Origin: CAZNKU01 sp964573775
Lineage (GTDB): Bacteria; Bacillota; Clostridia; Monoglobales; Firm-18
Assembly: GCA_964573775.1 (NCBI GenBank)
Contig: CAZNKU010000002.1
Span: forward strand, 26,967 to 90,966
Length of the DNA stretch: 64,000 nt
Reading direction: 5' to 3'
Position numbers and translations under genes: made by a program. Every line of letters starts with the position of its first letter. Within the stretch, counting starts at the first letter, position 1. Of the stretch, positions 9,326 to 16,965 are shown in pieces. The notes below the pieces were generated by a model. It searched no databases. It saw nothing but the letters and a program-made list of their open reading frames with translations, and was not told the DNA's origin.

Positions 9326-9958
9326 TTATACAGAATTGATTTTAGTATAAACATCTGTTTCGATCTTTGAAATGGATATTTCGTAAGCTGTTTTAGTAAT
9401 GATATCATCTTCAAGCTTTTTTTGATACTGCCTGCTTTGCATTCTGCCTGTTATCACAATGTTGTCCCCAACCTGTAGTTTTTGGGCAAACTTTGCATTT
9501 CTGCCCCATGCAATGCAGGGTATGTAGTCGGATTTGTTGTGAGTTCGGTTTACTGCAAGCAGAATATCTGTTATCTCTCTGCCAAATGGTGTTGTGCGGT
9601 AGACAGGCTCTTTGCACAAAAAACCGTTTAATATTATTTCATTCAAATATCTTTCATTTTCGGCTTTTTCCATTGTTTTTGCAAACAGTGTAAGTATAAG
9701 TTTGTTTCCTATTTCTGTGTAATTGTTGTAAGATCTGAATTGCCCTATAATTTTTACTCTGTCACCAATTTTATAGTCTTCATCGCATAAAATACGCTCC
9801 GATGCTGTTACGGTTATAATGTCTGCACTGTCCGAAAGTCTGGGTATTTTTACTGAAAAAGAATAAAAGCATTCACCGTAGCTTTCGTGACTGAATGTAA
9901 ATTCACTTTCTAAATTACCCACCACGGCGGCATAATTGTTGTTAAGCAAGCTTTCCAC
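9326..9958 (-). CDS. Single-stranded-DNA-binding protein paralogue with two OB folds
   Basis: 210 residues, GTG start, with GGAGAG about nine bases upstream. Two OB-fold-like halves are visible. The first (about 1-105) contains YSFSVKIPRLS and KIGDRVKIIGQFRSYNN; the second (about 106-205) contains NGFLCKEPVYRTTPFGREI, IPCIAWGRNAKFAQKL and GDNIVITGRMQSR, the pattern of bacterial SSB. The acidic DDIPF-like C-terminal tail of the main SSB is absent, so it is probably an accessory SSB rather than the replication protein. It stands alone between two terminators. Confidence 0.75.
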   Translation of the reverse strand: MESLLNNNYAAVVGNLESEFTFSHESYGECFYSFSVKIPRLSDSADIITVTASERILCDEDYKIGDRVKIIGQFRSYNNYTEIGNKLILTLFAKTMEKAENERYLNEIILNGFLCKEPVYRTTPFGREITDILLAVNRTHNKSDYIPCIAWGRNAKFAQKLQVGDNIVITGRMQSRQYQKKLEDDIITKTAYEISISKIETDVYTKINSV

Positions 9959-10013
9959 TTGTGTTCACTCTCCGTTCATATCAATAAGTATATTTAATCC
10001 TATTCATATAAAC

Positions 10014-10050
10014 AAAGAAAAAGAACTGCAAAATATTTTTTACAGTTCTT
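10014..10050 (-). terminator. Terminator of ychF-mtnN
   Basis: AAGAACTG (10021-10028) pairs with CAGTTCTT (10043-10050). On the minus strand the hairpin is followed by a T-rich run, just after the mtnN stop codon. Confidence 0.75.
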
Positions 10051-10056
10051 AAAAAC

Positions 10057-10746
10057 TTATAATGATCTTACAAATTCCAACATTATATTAATTGATATGT
10101 CAGATGCTTTTTTAGCAAATTCCTCAAAGCTCATGTCTGCACTGCCGTCTGCGTTGTCGGAAATAACACGCAAAACTGTAAATTTTACGTTGTTAAGTGT
10201 GCATATGTGACCAATGCTACCGCCTTCCATTTCAGCGGCTATGGCACCGAAAAGATTTTTGATTCTGTTACGCTGTGCATCAGAGGCAATAAACTGGTCG
10301 CCTGATGCGATTGTACCTTTGAAAATTTTGCTGTCACATGCTTTTTCTGCACATTTTTCAATTATGGCGTTTAGCGTATCATCGCATTTCATTTCGACCT
10401 TTTCAACCTGCGGAATGTACCCCGGCTTGTAGCCTAAAGGCGAAATGTCAAAATCGTGCTCACACACATTTTCGGCTATTGCAATATCCATAACCTTCAT
10501 ATGGGGATGAAGTCCCCCTGCAACACCTGAATTCACTATAAAGTCAGGGTTGTATTTTAAAATCATTGTCTGTGCAGTCATTGCAGAGTTTACTTTACCC
10601 TCACCGCATTTTGCAACTACTACTTCTTTTCCGAAAAGAGTACCTGTGCAGAATTTAATGCCTGAAATTTCTTCAGTCTTTAAATTTTCAATGTTTTTCT
10701 TGATGCCGTCAACTTCGACATCCATTGCCCCTATAATACCTATCAT
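10057..10746 (-). CDS. mtnN: 5'-methylthioadenosine/S-adenosylhomocysteine nucleosidase
   Basis: 229 residues, the usual length. It hydrolyses the N-glycosidic bond of MTA and SAH, recycling the by-products of methylation and polyamine synthesis. MIGIIGAMDVEV at the N-terminus carries the catalytic Glu (residue 11). VNSGVAGGLHP is in the nucleoside-binding core, EMEGGSIGH carries the ribose-binding Glu, and VISDNADG carries the catalytic Asp. It starts 17 bases after the ychF stop, so the two form an operon. Confidence 0.95.
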   Translation of the reverse strand: MIGIIGAMDVEVDGIKKNIENLKTEEISGIKFCTGTLFGKEVVVAKCGEGKVNSAMTAQTMILKYNPDFIVNSGVAGGLHPHMKVMDIAIAENVCEHDFDISPLGYKPGYIPQVEKVEMKCDDTLNAIIEKCAEKACDSKIFKGTIASGDQFIASDAQRNRIKNLFGAIAAEMEGGSIGHICTLNNVKFTVLRVISDNADGSADMSFEEFAKKASDISINIMLEFVRSL

Positions 10747-10763
10747 AATTTCAACCTCTTTTA

Positions 10764-11861
10764 TCAGACATTGATACGGAACAGTACTACGTCGCCGTCC
10801 TTCATAACATATTCCTTACCTTCGGAACGTACGAGACCTTTTTCCCTTGCCGCAACAAGGTTGCCGCACTCAACAAGGTCATTGTATGCAACAACTTCTG
10901 CACGTATAAAGCCTCTTTCAAAGTCTGTGTGTATTTTACCTGCTGCCTGAGGAGCCTTTGTACCGTTTACAATTGTCCATGCTCTTGTTTCAGGCTCACC
11001 GCTTGTAAGGTAGCTTATTAGTCCCAAAAGGCTGTAGCTTGCACGTACAAGTCTGTCAAGCCCTGATTCTTCAATGCCAAGTTCTGCAAGATATTCCATT
11101 TTTTCTTCATCATCAAGCTGAGAAATTTCTTCTTCAATTCTTGCGGAAACAGGGATAATTTCACAACCCTTGTCCTTTGCAAATTCGCTTAACTTTTTAA
11201 AGTTTTCGTTGTCTGCATATGCACCTGAAAGCTCGTCTTCAGCAACATTAGCCGCAAAGATAACAGGTTTTGTTGTAAGGAGAAATACTTCCTTCATCAT
11301 TTCCTTTTCGTCTTCGGACATATCCATTGTTCTTACAGGGTTACCGCCTTCAAGATGAGCCTTTACTCTTTCAAAGAAATCTGCTTCTGCAAGGAATTTC
11401 TTGTCACCGCCCTTGGCGTTTTTCTTTGAACGGTCAATTCTCTTTTCAACAGATTCTACGTCTGCAAATATAAGCTCAAGCTCAATTGTTTCAACGTCAC
11501 GGATAGAATCTACACTACCGTCAACGTGTACAATGTTTTTATCTTCAAAGCAACGTACAACGTGTACAATTGCATCAACCTCACGAATGTGTGAAAGGAA
11601 CTTGTTACCAAGACCTTCACCGCGGCTTGCACCCTTTACAAGACCTGCAATGTCAACAAACTCAATTACTGCAGGAACAATTTTTGCAGAATTATGCATT
11701 TTTGCAAGTACGTCAAGTCTTTCGTCAGGTACACTTACAATACCTACGTTTGGCTCTATCGTACAGAAGGGATAGTTTGCAGATTCCGCACCTGCCTTTG
11801 TTATTGCGTTAAAAAGTGTACTTTTGCCCACATTCGGCAAGCCTACAATTCCTAATTTCAT
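10764..11861 (-). CDS. ychF: Redox-regulated ATPase YchF (Obg family)
   Basis: 365 residues, full length. Walker A is GLPNVGKST at the extreme N-terminus, switch region VDIAGLVKGASRGEGLGNKFL follows, and the nucleotide-base motif is NVAED in place of the GTPase NKxD, the change that makes YchF prefer ATP. A helical insert and a C-terminal TGS domain (about residues 280-365, ending MKDGDVVLFRINV) complete the fold. It binds ribosomes and takes part in stress responses. The promoter is at 11967-11995. Confidence 0.96.
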   Translation of the reverse strand: MKLGIVGLPNVGKSTLFNAITKAGAESANYPFCTIEPNVGIVSVPDERLDVLAKMHNSAKIVPAVIEFVDIAGLVKGASRGEGLGNKFLSHIREVDAIVHVVRCFEDKNIVHVDGSVDSIRDVETIELELIFADVESVEKRIDRSKKNAKGGDKKFLAEADFFERVKAHLEGGNPVRTMDMSEDEKEMMKEVFLLTTKPVIFAANVAEDELSGAYADNENFKKLSEFAKDKGCEIIPVSARIEEEISQLDDEEKMEYLAELGIEESGLDRLVRASYSLLGLISYLTSGEPETRAWTIVNGTKAPQAAGKIHTDFERGFIRAEVVAYNDLVECGNLVAAREKGLVRSEGKEYVMKDGDVVLFRINV

Positions 11862-11966
11862 AATAATTCACATCTCCTTATATTTCAAGGGTTTTCAAAT
11901 TGGCCTGACACCAATTTGACACCATTCTCAAAAGATAATTTTAAATATTTAACATAAGCCTAAGAT

Positions 11967-11995
11967 ATTTTATCACATTTTCGATTTAAAATCAA
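11967..11995 (-). promoter_or_regulatory. Promoter for ychF-mtnN
   Basis: On the minus strand TTGATT (11990-11995) and TAAAAT (11967-11972) are separated by 17 bases. Further in, the direct repeat TGACACCA at 11906-11913 and 11917-11924 lies in the 5' untranslated region; its meaning is unknown. Confidence 0.65.
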
Positions 11996-12040
11996 CGGTT
12001 TTATAAATTTAAAAGTCTTTATTTAAGAAATAAACAGATA

Positions 12041-12089
12041 AAAATCAAGCGGTTACTGTTTAACCTTCAAAGGCAGACAGCAACCGCTT
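12041..12089 (-). terminator. Terminator of the P-type ATPase gene
   Basis: AAGCGGTT (12047-12054) and AACCGCTT (12082-12089), extended by ACTGT/ACAGC, form a stem just after the ATPase stop. The minus-strand transcript continues into GATTTTTAT. Confidence 0.75.
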
Positions 12090-12109
12090 TTTGTTTCAGA
12101 AAAGAGGAG

Positions 12110-14809
12110 TTATTTTGTATTCTTCCTGTCCACTATTCTGCAAATTATTTTTATTAACTCAACTATAGGAATTATGAGAATTGCAAGACCAAAAGCAATT
12201 CCGTATTCCATAAGGTCAAGATGTGCAAGTTCAAATGCTTTTGTAAGGAAATCAACTTCAATAACGAGAGTTGTGAGCACAAGTGACAGAACACCTGCAC
12301 CCCATAGCCACAAGTTTTGACCCTTCATTTTGAAAATTGAACCGTGGAGTGATCTCATATTGAATGCATGGCATATCTCACAAAGAGAAAGTGTAAGGAA
12401 AGCCATAGAGGTACCCAGCATTTCCGCAGAATATGTTCCCTGAGAGATAGCTTCCGCATGATGAAGGTCTGCAAGCCAATATCTTCCCAAAAGATAAGAA
12501 ACCATAGTAATGATAGTTACAAGCACACCCTGGTAAGCAACTGCGAAACCAAGACCGCCTGAGAAAATACCTTCCTTGCTGTCACGTGGTTTACGATTCA
12601 TAATGCTTGCTTCGGGCTTTTCCATACCAAGTGCAAGTGCAGGGAAACAGTCTGTAATAAGATTTATCCAAAGCAAATGAACAGGTGCGAAGATTGTAAA
12701 TCCGAAAAGTGTGGCAAAGAAGATTGTCAGCACTTCTGAAAGATTTGATGCAAGAAGAAACTGTATGGCTTTTCTTATGTTGTCATAAATTCTTCGTCCT
12801 TCACCAGCTGCTGAAACAATGGTAGCAAAGTTATCATCGGCAAGAATCATATCAGCTACATTTTTTGTAACATCTGTACCTGTGATACCCATACCTACAC
12901 CGATATCTGCATTTTTGATTGAAGGGGCATCATTAACGCCATCACCTGTCATAGCGGTAACCTTTCCCTTCTTTTTCCAGGCGTTTACAATTCTCGTTTT
13001 ATGTTCGGGCTGAACACGGGCATAAACCGAATATTTTTCTACAGCAATATCAAATTCATCGTCAGAAATATCATCAAGATCTGCACCTGTAATAGCATTG
13101 GATGCATCTGTAATAATGCCAAGCTGCATTGCGATAGCAACTGCGGTGTCTTTATGGTCACCTGTAATCATTATGGGGCGGATGCCGGCGTTTCTACACT
13201 CGTCAATTGCAGGCTTAACTTCAGGGCGTACAGGGTCAATCATGCCGACAAGACCTATAAAGCAAAGTTCACATTCGACATTTTGCGAGTCATACACTGA
13301 AGGTTCGGCAGAAAGGTCCTTCTTGGCTGCTGCAAGAACACGAAGTGCGCGGTCAGCCATTTCCTTGTTTGCGTCAAGTATGTTTTTGCGGATTTCGTCT
13401 GTGATTTCTACAACATTACCGTCAATAAGTGCTTTTGTGCATCTCTTTAAAAGCTCGTCAGGGGCACCCTTTGTAAACTGAATAAGAGAACCGTCAGCAG
13501 TCTTGTGAATGGTTGACATCATCTTTCTTCCGGAATCAAAGGGAACTTCTCCGATTCTGACAAACACATTTTTCTGAGTGTTTTTGGAAATACCAAGTGT
13601 TTCAGCATAGTTGACGAGGGCACATTCGGTAGGTTCGCCCACAGCAGTGTTGGCATCTGTATCAAACTCTGCATCTGAACAAAGTGACATAGCATTTGCA
13701 AGGAGAGTTTCGTCTTCACCGTAGTGATCAACAACTGTCATTTTATTTTGTGTAAGAGTACCTGTTTTATCTGAACAGATAATCTGAGTGCATCCAAGAG
13801 TTTCAACAGCGGTAAGCTTACGGATGATAGCATTACGCTTTGACATATTGGTAACACCGATAGAAAGAACAATGGTTACAACAGTGGCAAGACCTTCCGG
13901 AATTGCCGCAACTGCAAGGGAAATAGCAATCATAAATGAATTCAGAAATGAATTCATAATAGGTTCACGACCGATAACGCCACGAATAATCTGAACAGCA
14001 AAAATGACGATACAGATACCTATAACGAGATAGGTAAGAATTTTTGAAAGACCTGCAAGCTTAATCTGAAGAGGTGTTTTGCCTTCCTCTGCCTGAGCGA
14101 GAGCATCTGCAATTTTACCCATTTCAGTTTCCATACCTGTAGCTGTTACAACTGCCTTACCACGTCCGTAAACGACAGTTGAACCCATAAACACCATATT
14201 TTTTCTATCACCGAGAGCAACGTCACCGTTTGCTCCCGCTGTAAGAGCGTCAACCTTTTTATCTACGGGAACTGATTCTCCGGTAAGAGCTGATTCCTCA
14301 ATCTTCATAGAGGCACAGTCAATAATTCGTGCGTCTGCCGGAACTGAATCACCAGCTTCAAGAACTATAATATCACCTACAACCAGGTCTTCGCTGGGTA
14401 TGGATATCTGCCTTCCGTCACGTATGACCTTACTCTGTGCCTTAGACATTTCCTGTAGAGCTTCAATTGCTTTTTCTGCCTTGCTTTCCTGAAAAACGCC
14501 TAAAATAGCATTGATAAGAACAACTGCAAGGATAATAACCACATCAGAAGGAAAACCCATGGAGCCCGAATGAATACCCTCGTAGATTTCTACGCCTGCA
14601 GAAATTGCAGCGGCAACCAACAGGATAATTGTCATAGGCTCACAAAGCTGTTTTAAAAAGCGATGGAGCATTGACTCCTTCTTTGCCTCAATAAGTTTGT
14701 TTTTGCCGTTTTTGTCAAGTCTTGCTGTTGCCTCTGAAGAACTTAAACCGTCATTATTACTGTCAACGGTCTTAATTACATCTTCAGCGTTGCTTAAATA
14801 ATGTTTCAT
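12110..14809 (-). CDS. P-type cation ATPase, SERCA/PMCA-like (Ca2+ or Mn2+ export)
   Basis: 899 residues, full length. Cation-ATPase N-domain (about 1-70), M1-M2, actuator with LTGESVPV, M4 with AIPEGL, phosphorylation site CSDKTGTLT near residue 346, and TGDGVNDAPSIKNADIG hinge. M5 SNLSE and M6 NLITD carry the Asn/Glu and Asn/Thr/Asp ligands of SERCA-type calcium pumps, and six C-terminal membrane segments follow. It should pump a divalent cation out of the cytoplasm. The manganese-sensing riboswitch in its leader makes Mn2+ a likely physiological substrate, as reported for other yybP-ykoY-controlled pumps. Start is at an AGGAGGAG site. Confidence 0.93.
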   Translation of the reverse strand: MKHYLSNAEDVIKTVDSNNDGLSSSEATARLDKNGKNKLIEAKKESMLHRFLKQLCEPMTIILLVAAAISAGVEIYEGIHSGSMGFPSDVVIILAVVLINAILGVFQESKAEKAIEALQEMSKAQSKVIRDGRQISIPSEDLVVGDIIVLEAGDSVPADARIIDCASMKIEESALTGESVPVDKKVDALTAGANGDVALGDRKNMVFMGSTVVYGRGKAVVTATGMETEMGKIADALAQAEEGKTPLQIKLAGLSKILTYLVIGICIVIFAVQIIRGVIGREPIMNSFLNSFMIAISLAVAAIPEGLATVVTIVLSIGVTNMSKRNAIIRKLTAVETLGCTQIICSDKTGTLTQNKMTVVDHYGEDETLLANAMSLCSDAEFDTDANTAVGEPTECALVNYAETLGISKNTQKNVFVRIGEVPFDSGRKMMSTIHKTADGSLIQFTKGAPDELLKRCTKALIDGNVVEITDEIRKNILDANKEMADRALRVLAAAKKDLSAEPSVYDSQNVECELCFIGLVGMIDPVRPEVKPAIDECRNAGIRPIMITGDHKDTAVAIAMQLGIITDASNAITGADLDDISDDEFDIAVEKYSVYARVQPEHKTRIVNAWKKKGKVTAMTGDGVNDAPSIKNADIGVGMGITGTDVTKNVADMILADDNFATIVSAAGEGRRIYDNIRKAIQFLLASNLSEVLTIFFATLFGFTIFAPVHLLWINLITDCFPALALGMEKPEASIMNRKPRDSKEGIFSGGLGFAVAYQGVLVTIITMVSYLLGRYWLADLHHAEAISQGTYSAEMLGTSMAFLTLSLCEICHAFNMRSLHGSIFKMKGQNLWLWGAGVLSLVLTTLVIEVDFLTKAFELAHLDLMEYGIAFGLAILIIPIVELIKIICRIVDRKNTK

Positions 14810-14865
14810 TTTTCTCCTCCTGTCAAAAATTTATATAATAATAATTTTATTATGTGCAAAAATAA

Positions 14866-15030
14866 AAAAGTGTTTCAAAAAACACATTAGCTCCCTGTCT
14901 CCGCTGTCCGCTACGGTCGTTGATAGGCGATTGCCACCGGCAAGCATCAACCCTCAATCTTGAGGGGATCAAGGTACACTTTTGTGTAATATAGAAAATT
15001 GCAAAAGTATCAATTTTCTATAAGATAAAA
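14866..15030. repeat. Interspersed hairpin-rich repeat, copy A
   Basis: A chain of hairpins lies between the riboswitch terminator and the ATPase gene. GTGTTT/AAACAC (14870-14885) comes first, then GTTGAT/ATCAAC around 14919-14950, CCCTCAA/TTGAGGG (14951-14966), ACAC/GTGT (14976-14987) and ATAGAAAATTG/CAATTTTCTAT (14991-15021). A copy with the same order of hairpins lies at 26079-26210 and a fragment at 39426-39468. This copy has about 60 extra bases after the first hairpin. No ORF is present; it resembles a MITE or a REP-like palindromic family. Confidence 0.75.
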
Positions 15031-15063
15031 AAGACTTTTGCGGCATAACGCCGCAAAAGTCTT
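15031..15063 (-). terminator. Riboswitch expression-platform terminator
   Basis: A perfect 14-bp stem (15031-15044 with 15050-15063, loop of five) is followed on the minus strand by TTTTTTATC. The 5' arm on the transcript contains CTTTTGC, the same bases that close helix P1 of the aptamer (plus-strand 15053-15059), so the aptamer and the terminator exclude each other. Confidence 0.9.
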
Positions 15064-15149
15064 GCCATCAAAATAGATCCAAATAACCGGACAAAAAAGT
15101 CGAGATGACGGTTATCGGAAATGCAGAGCATTCAGCTACTCCCTTTTGC
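15053..15149 (-). ncRNA. yybP-ykoY manganese riboswitch
   Basis: The minus-strand leader reads GCAAAAGGGAGTAGC, then CGTCATC, then CCGG and finally GCAAGACTTTTGC, the conserved order of the yybP-ykoY aptamer (GGGGAGUAG, CGUCA, CCGG, GCAAGACC). P1 is formed by 15143-15149 with 15053-15059. Mn2+ binding would hold P1 and prevent the overlapping terminator at 15031-15063, turning expression of the P-type ATPase on. Family assignment is from recalled consensus; the switch mechanism is inferred from the overlapping helices. Confidence 0.9.
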
Positions 15150-15158
15150 AATATAATA

Positions 15159-15187
15159 ATATTATCACAAAAACAAAATATTGTCAA
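15159..15187 (-). promoter_or_regulatory. Promoter of riboswitch-ATPase transcript
   Basis: On the minus strand TTGACA (15182-15187), a 17-base spacer and TAATAT (15159-15164) form a near-consensus vegetative promoter, with transcription expected to start just before the aptamer. Confidence 0.85.
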
Positions 15188-15383
15188 TTATATTGGCAAA
15201 AATTAATTTAAAACATTCGGAATGTTATATATTTGGCTCTTTTGCTTTCACTGTTGATTTTAAAACTCATTGATTTTACCGTAACAAAATTTGTATATAA
15301 TTAAAAATATTTTTATCAACATCTTTATTTTTTTAATAATATGTAGTATAATATATCTATATTGTTAAAAAGGAGTGCATATA

Positions 15384-15755
15384 ATGAGCGATTACGTAAA
15401 TGAATATGTAGAAAGTGCAAAGGAAGTACTTGCATCTGCTGCAAAAAAAGTGGTTGAAAAATCATCGGAAATTTATGCTACAACAAAAATGACATATGAA
15501 ATTTCTAAATTAAGAGATGAAATCAATAGATCTTACAAAGAATTAGGCGAAATGTTTTATGCAAATTATCTTGGAAAAGAAACATCAACAGAGGAAGCGG
15601 AAGCAATATGCCGTAAGATAGAAGGCTTAAAAGCAGATATAGATAAGGTTGCAGTTGAGATAGCTCATATAAAAGGGAATAATGTATGTGATAACTGCGG
15701 AGCAGAGGTTACAAAAGAAAGTGTTTACTGCGCAAAGTGCGGAAGGGAATTGTAA
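15384..15755 (+). CDS. Small protein with helical domain and C-terminal zinc ribbon
   Basis: 123 residues. An N-terminal helical, coiled-coil-prone region (about 1-90, starting SDYVNEYVESAKEVLASAAK) is followed by a zinc ribbon with two CxxC pairs, CDNCGAE and CAKCGREL. No enzyme motif is visible. AAAGGAG at 15369-15375 supports the ATG at 15384. A TATAAT at 15347-15352 is the likely -10 element, with a poor -35. Proteins of this form are common in Clostridia and of unknown function; I cannot assign a role. Confidence 0.75.
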   Translation: MSDYVNEYVESAKEVLASAAKKVVEKSSEIYATTKMTYEISKLRDEINRSYKELGEMFYANYLGKETSTEEAEAICRKIEGLKADIDKVAVEIAHIKGNNVCDNCGAEVTKESVYCAKCGREL

Positions 15756-15770
15756 TAGGGAGAGCAAGAA

Positions 15771-16856
15771 GTGGATTTTACGGATATTTCATTAGAAAAC
15801 ATAGAATATACACAAAAACTCGGTGGCAATATTTATTATTCTGCAACACCATCGAGAGTTGTTGATTACAGTTGTAATTACAATATTTTAAAAACACCGA
15901 AAAATATTGCAAAGGCTTTAAAGAAAGTTAATCCTTCTTCAAGACCTGACCCGGATTATAAGAAGGCAATACTTAACCTGTCTGCCAGACACGGTGTAAC
16001 ACACGAAAACGTTGTTCTTGAAAAAAATTATTATTCTGCACTTAATGTTGCTTTAAGGGCAATAAAGGCACGGTGTGCAACTGCAATTACTCCCTGTGCT
16101 ACAGCCTGCAGGGATATATGCAGAATGAATAACTGCGATATTTTAAGTCATGTTTTGCAGGAAAGAAAAAACTTCAAGTTCGACAGTGACGAGTTTATTG
16201 AAAAAATAGGCGGTCGTACCGATACTGTTGTTTTGAGCAATCCAAACAACGCAACAGGGCGTATGATACCAAAATCAGACATTATAACAATTCTTGACTA
16301 TTGTTTGTCTAAGGGCATATATGTAATCATAGACGAAACATATATGGATTTTGTACCTGACGGTCAAAGTTCAATAAACCTTATTTCTCAGTATTACAAC
16401 CTTGTTGTTATACGTTCACTTTCGGAATATTACAACCTTTCAGGTATAGGTGCGGCATATGTGGTTTCAAGTCCGGAAATTATAGAAAATATCAGGGAAA
16501 TTCAGGTGCCGTGGCAGGTTGATGTATACGGAAACGCAATATGTGAAAATGCATATAAGGATGAAAAATTTGAACTTAAAACTAAAAAGTGGATTTTTGA
16601 GGAAAAGAGAAAGTTTGTAAATAAGCTTAAAACACTTAATAATGTTCGTGTCATTAACAGTGATTGTCATTTTATGTTGTTAAAGCTTGAAGATACATCT
16701 GCTACAAATGTATATAATCGTCTTTTAAAGAGCAATATACTTATAAGGGATGCGTCAGGATTTACGGGACTTGACGGGTCGTATATCCGTATTGCTGTAA
16801 AAGATGAAAAATCCAACGATAAGTTTTTGCAGGCTTTGCTTAAATATTTGATTTAA
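15771..16856 (+). CDS. Class I/II aminotransferase-fold protein lacking the PLP lysine
   Basis: 361 residues, similar in layout to HisC/CobD aminotransferases. Recognisable elements are NPSSRPDPDY, the PLP-pocket VVLSNPNNATGRMIP and the DETYMDF block with the pyridine-binding Asp. Where the family has S-L-S-K followed by G-L-R-x-G-Y, this protein reads RSLSEYYNLSGIGAAY: the Schiff-base lysine is Glu and the following arginine is Ile. It therefore should not be an active transaminase. GTG start with AGGGAG upstream, 15 bases after the zinc-ribbon gene, suggests one operon. Its role may be regulatory or substrate binding; unknown. Confidence 0.8.
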   Translation: MDFTDISLENIEYTQKLGGNIYYSATPSRVVDYSCNYNILKTPKNIAKALKKVNPSSRPDPDYKKAILNLSARHGVTHENVVLEKNYYSALNVALRAIKARCATAITPCATACRDICRMNNCDILSHVLQERKNFKFDSDEFIEKIGGRTDTVVLSNPNNATGRMIPKSDIITILDYCLSKGIYVIIDETYMDFVPDGQSSINLISQYYNLVVIRSLSEYYNLSGIGAAYVVSSPEIIENIREIQVPWQVDVYGNAICENAYKDEKFELKTKKWIFEEKRKFVNKLKTLNNVRVINSDCHFMLLKLEDTSATNVYNRLLKSNILIRDASGFTGLDGSYIRIAVKDEKSNDKFLQALLKYLI

Positions 16857-16862
16857 AAAAAC

Positions 16863-16889
16863 GCTCCTTTTTTAAAAGGGAGCTTTTTT
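16863..16889 (+). terminator. Terminator after aminotransferase-fold gene
   Basis: GCTCCTTTT pairs with AAAAGGGAGC and is followed by TTTTTT. Confidence 0.85.
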
Positions 16890-16890
16890 G

Positions 16891-16919
16891 TTGATTTTTT
16901 TAAAATAATATGTTATAAT
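16891..16919 (+). promoter_or_regulatory. Promoter for OPT transporter
   Basis: TTGATT (16891-16896), 17-base spacer, TATAAT (16914-16919), directly after the preceding terminator. Confidence 0.8.
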
Positions 16920-16965
16920 TTTATAGATTATTATGAGTCGGTTATCCGACGGAACGGAGTAAGTT

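Noticed and set aside
11906..11924. TGACACCA direct repeat as a regulator operator
   Set aside because: Only two 8-base copies, 11 bases apart, downstream of the promoter; too little to claim a binding site.
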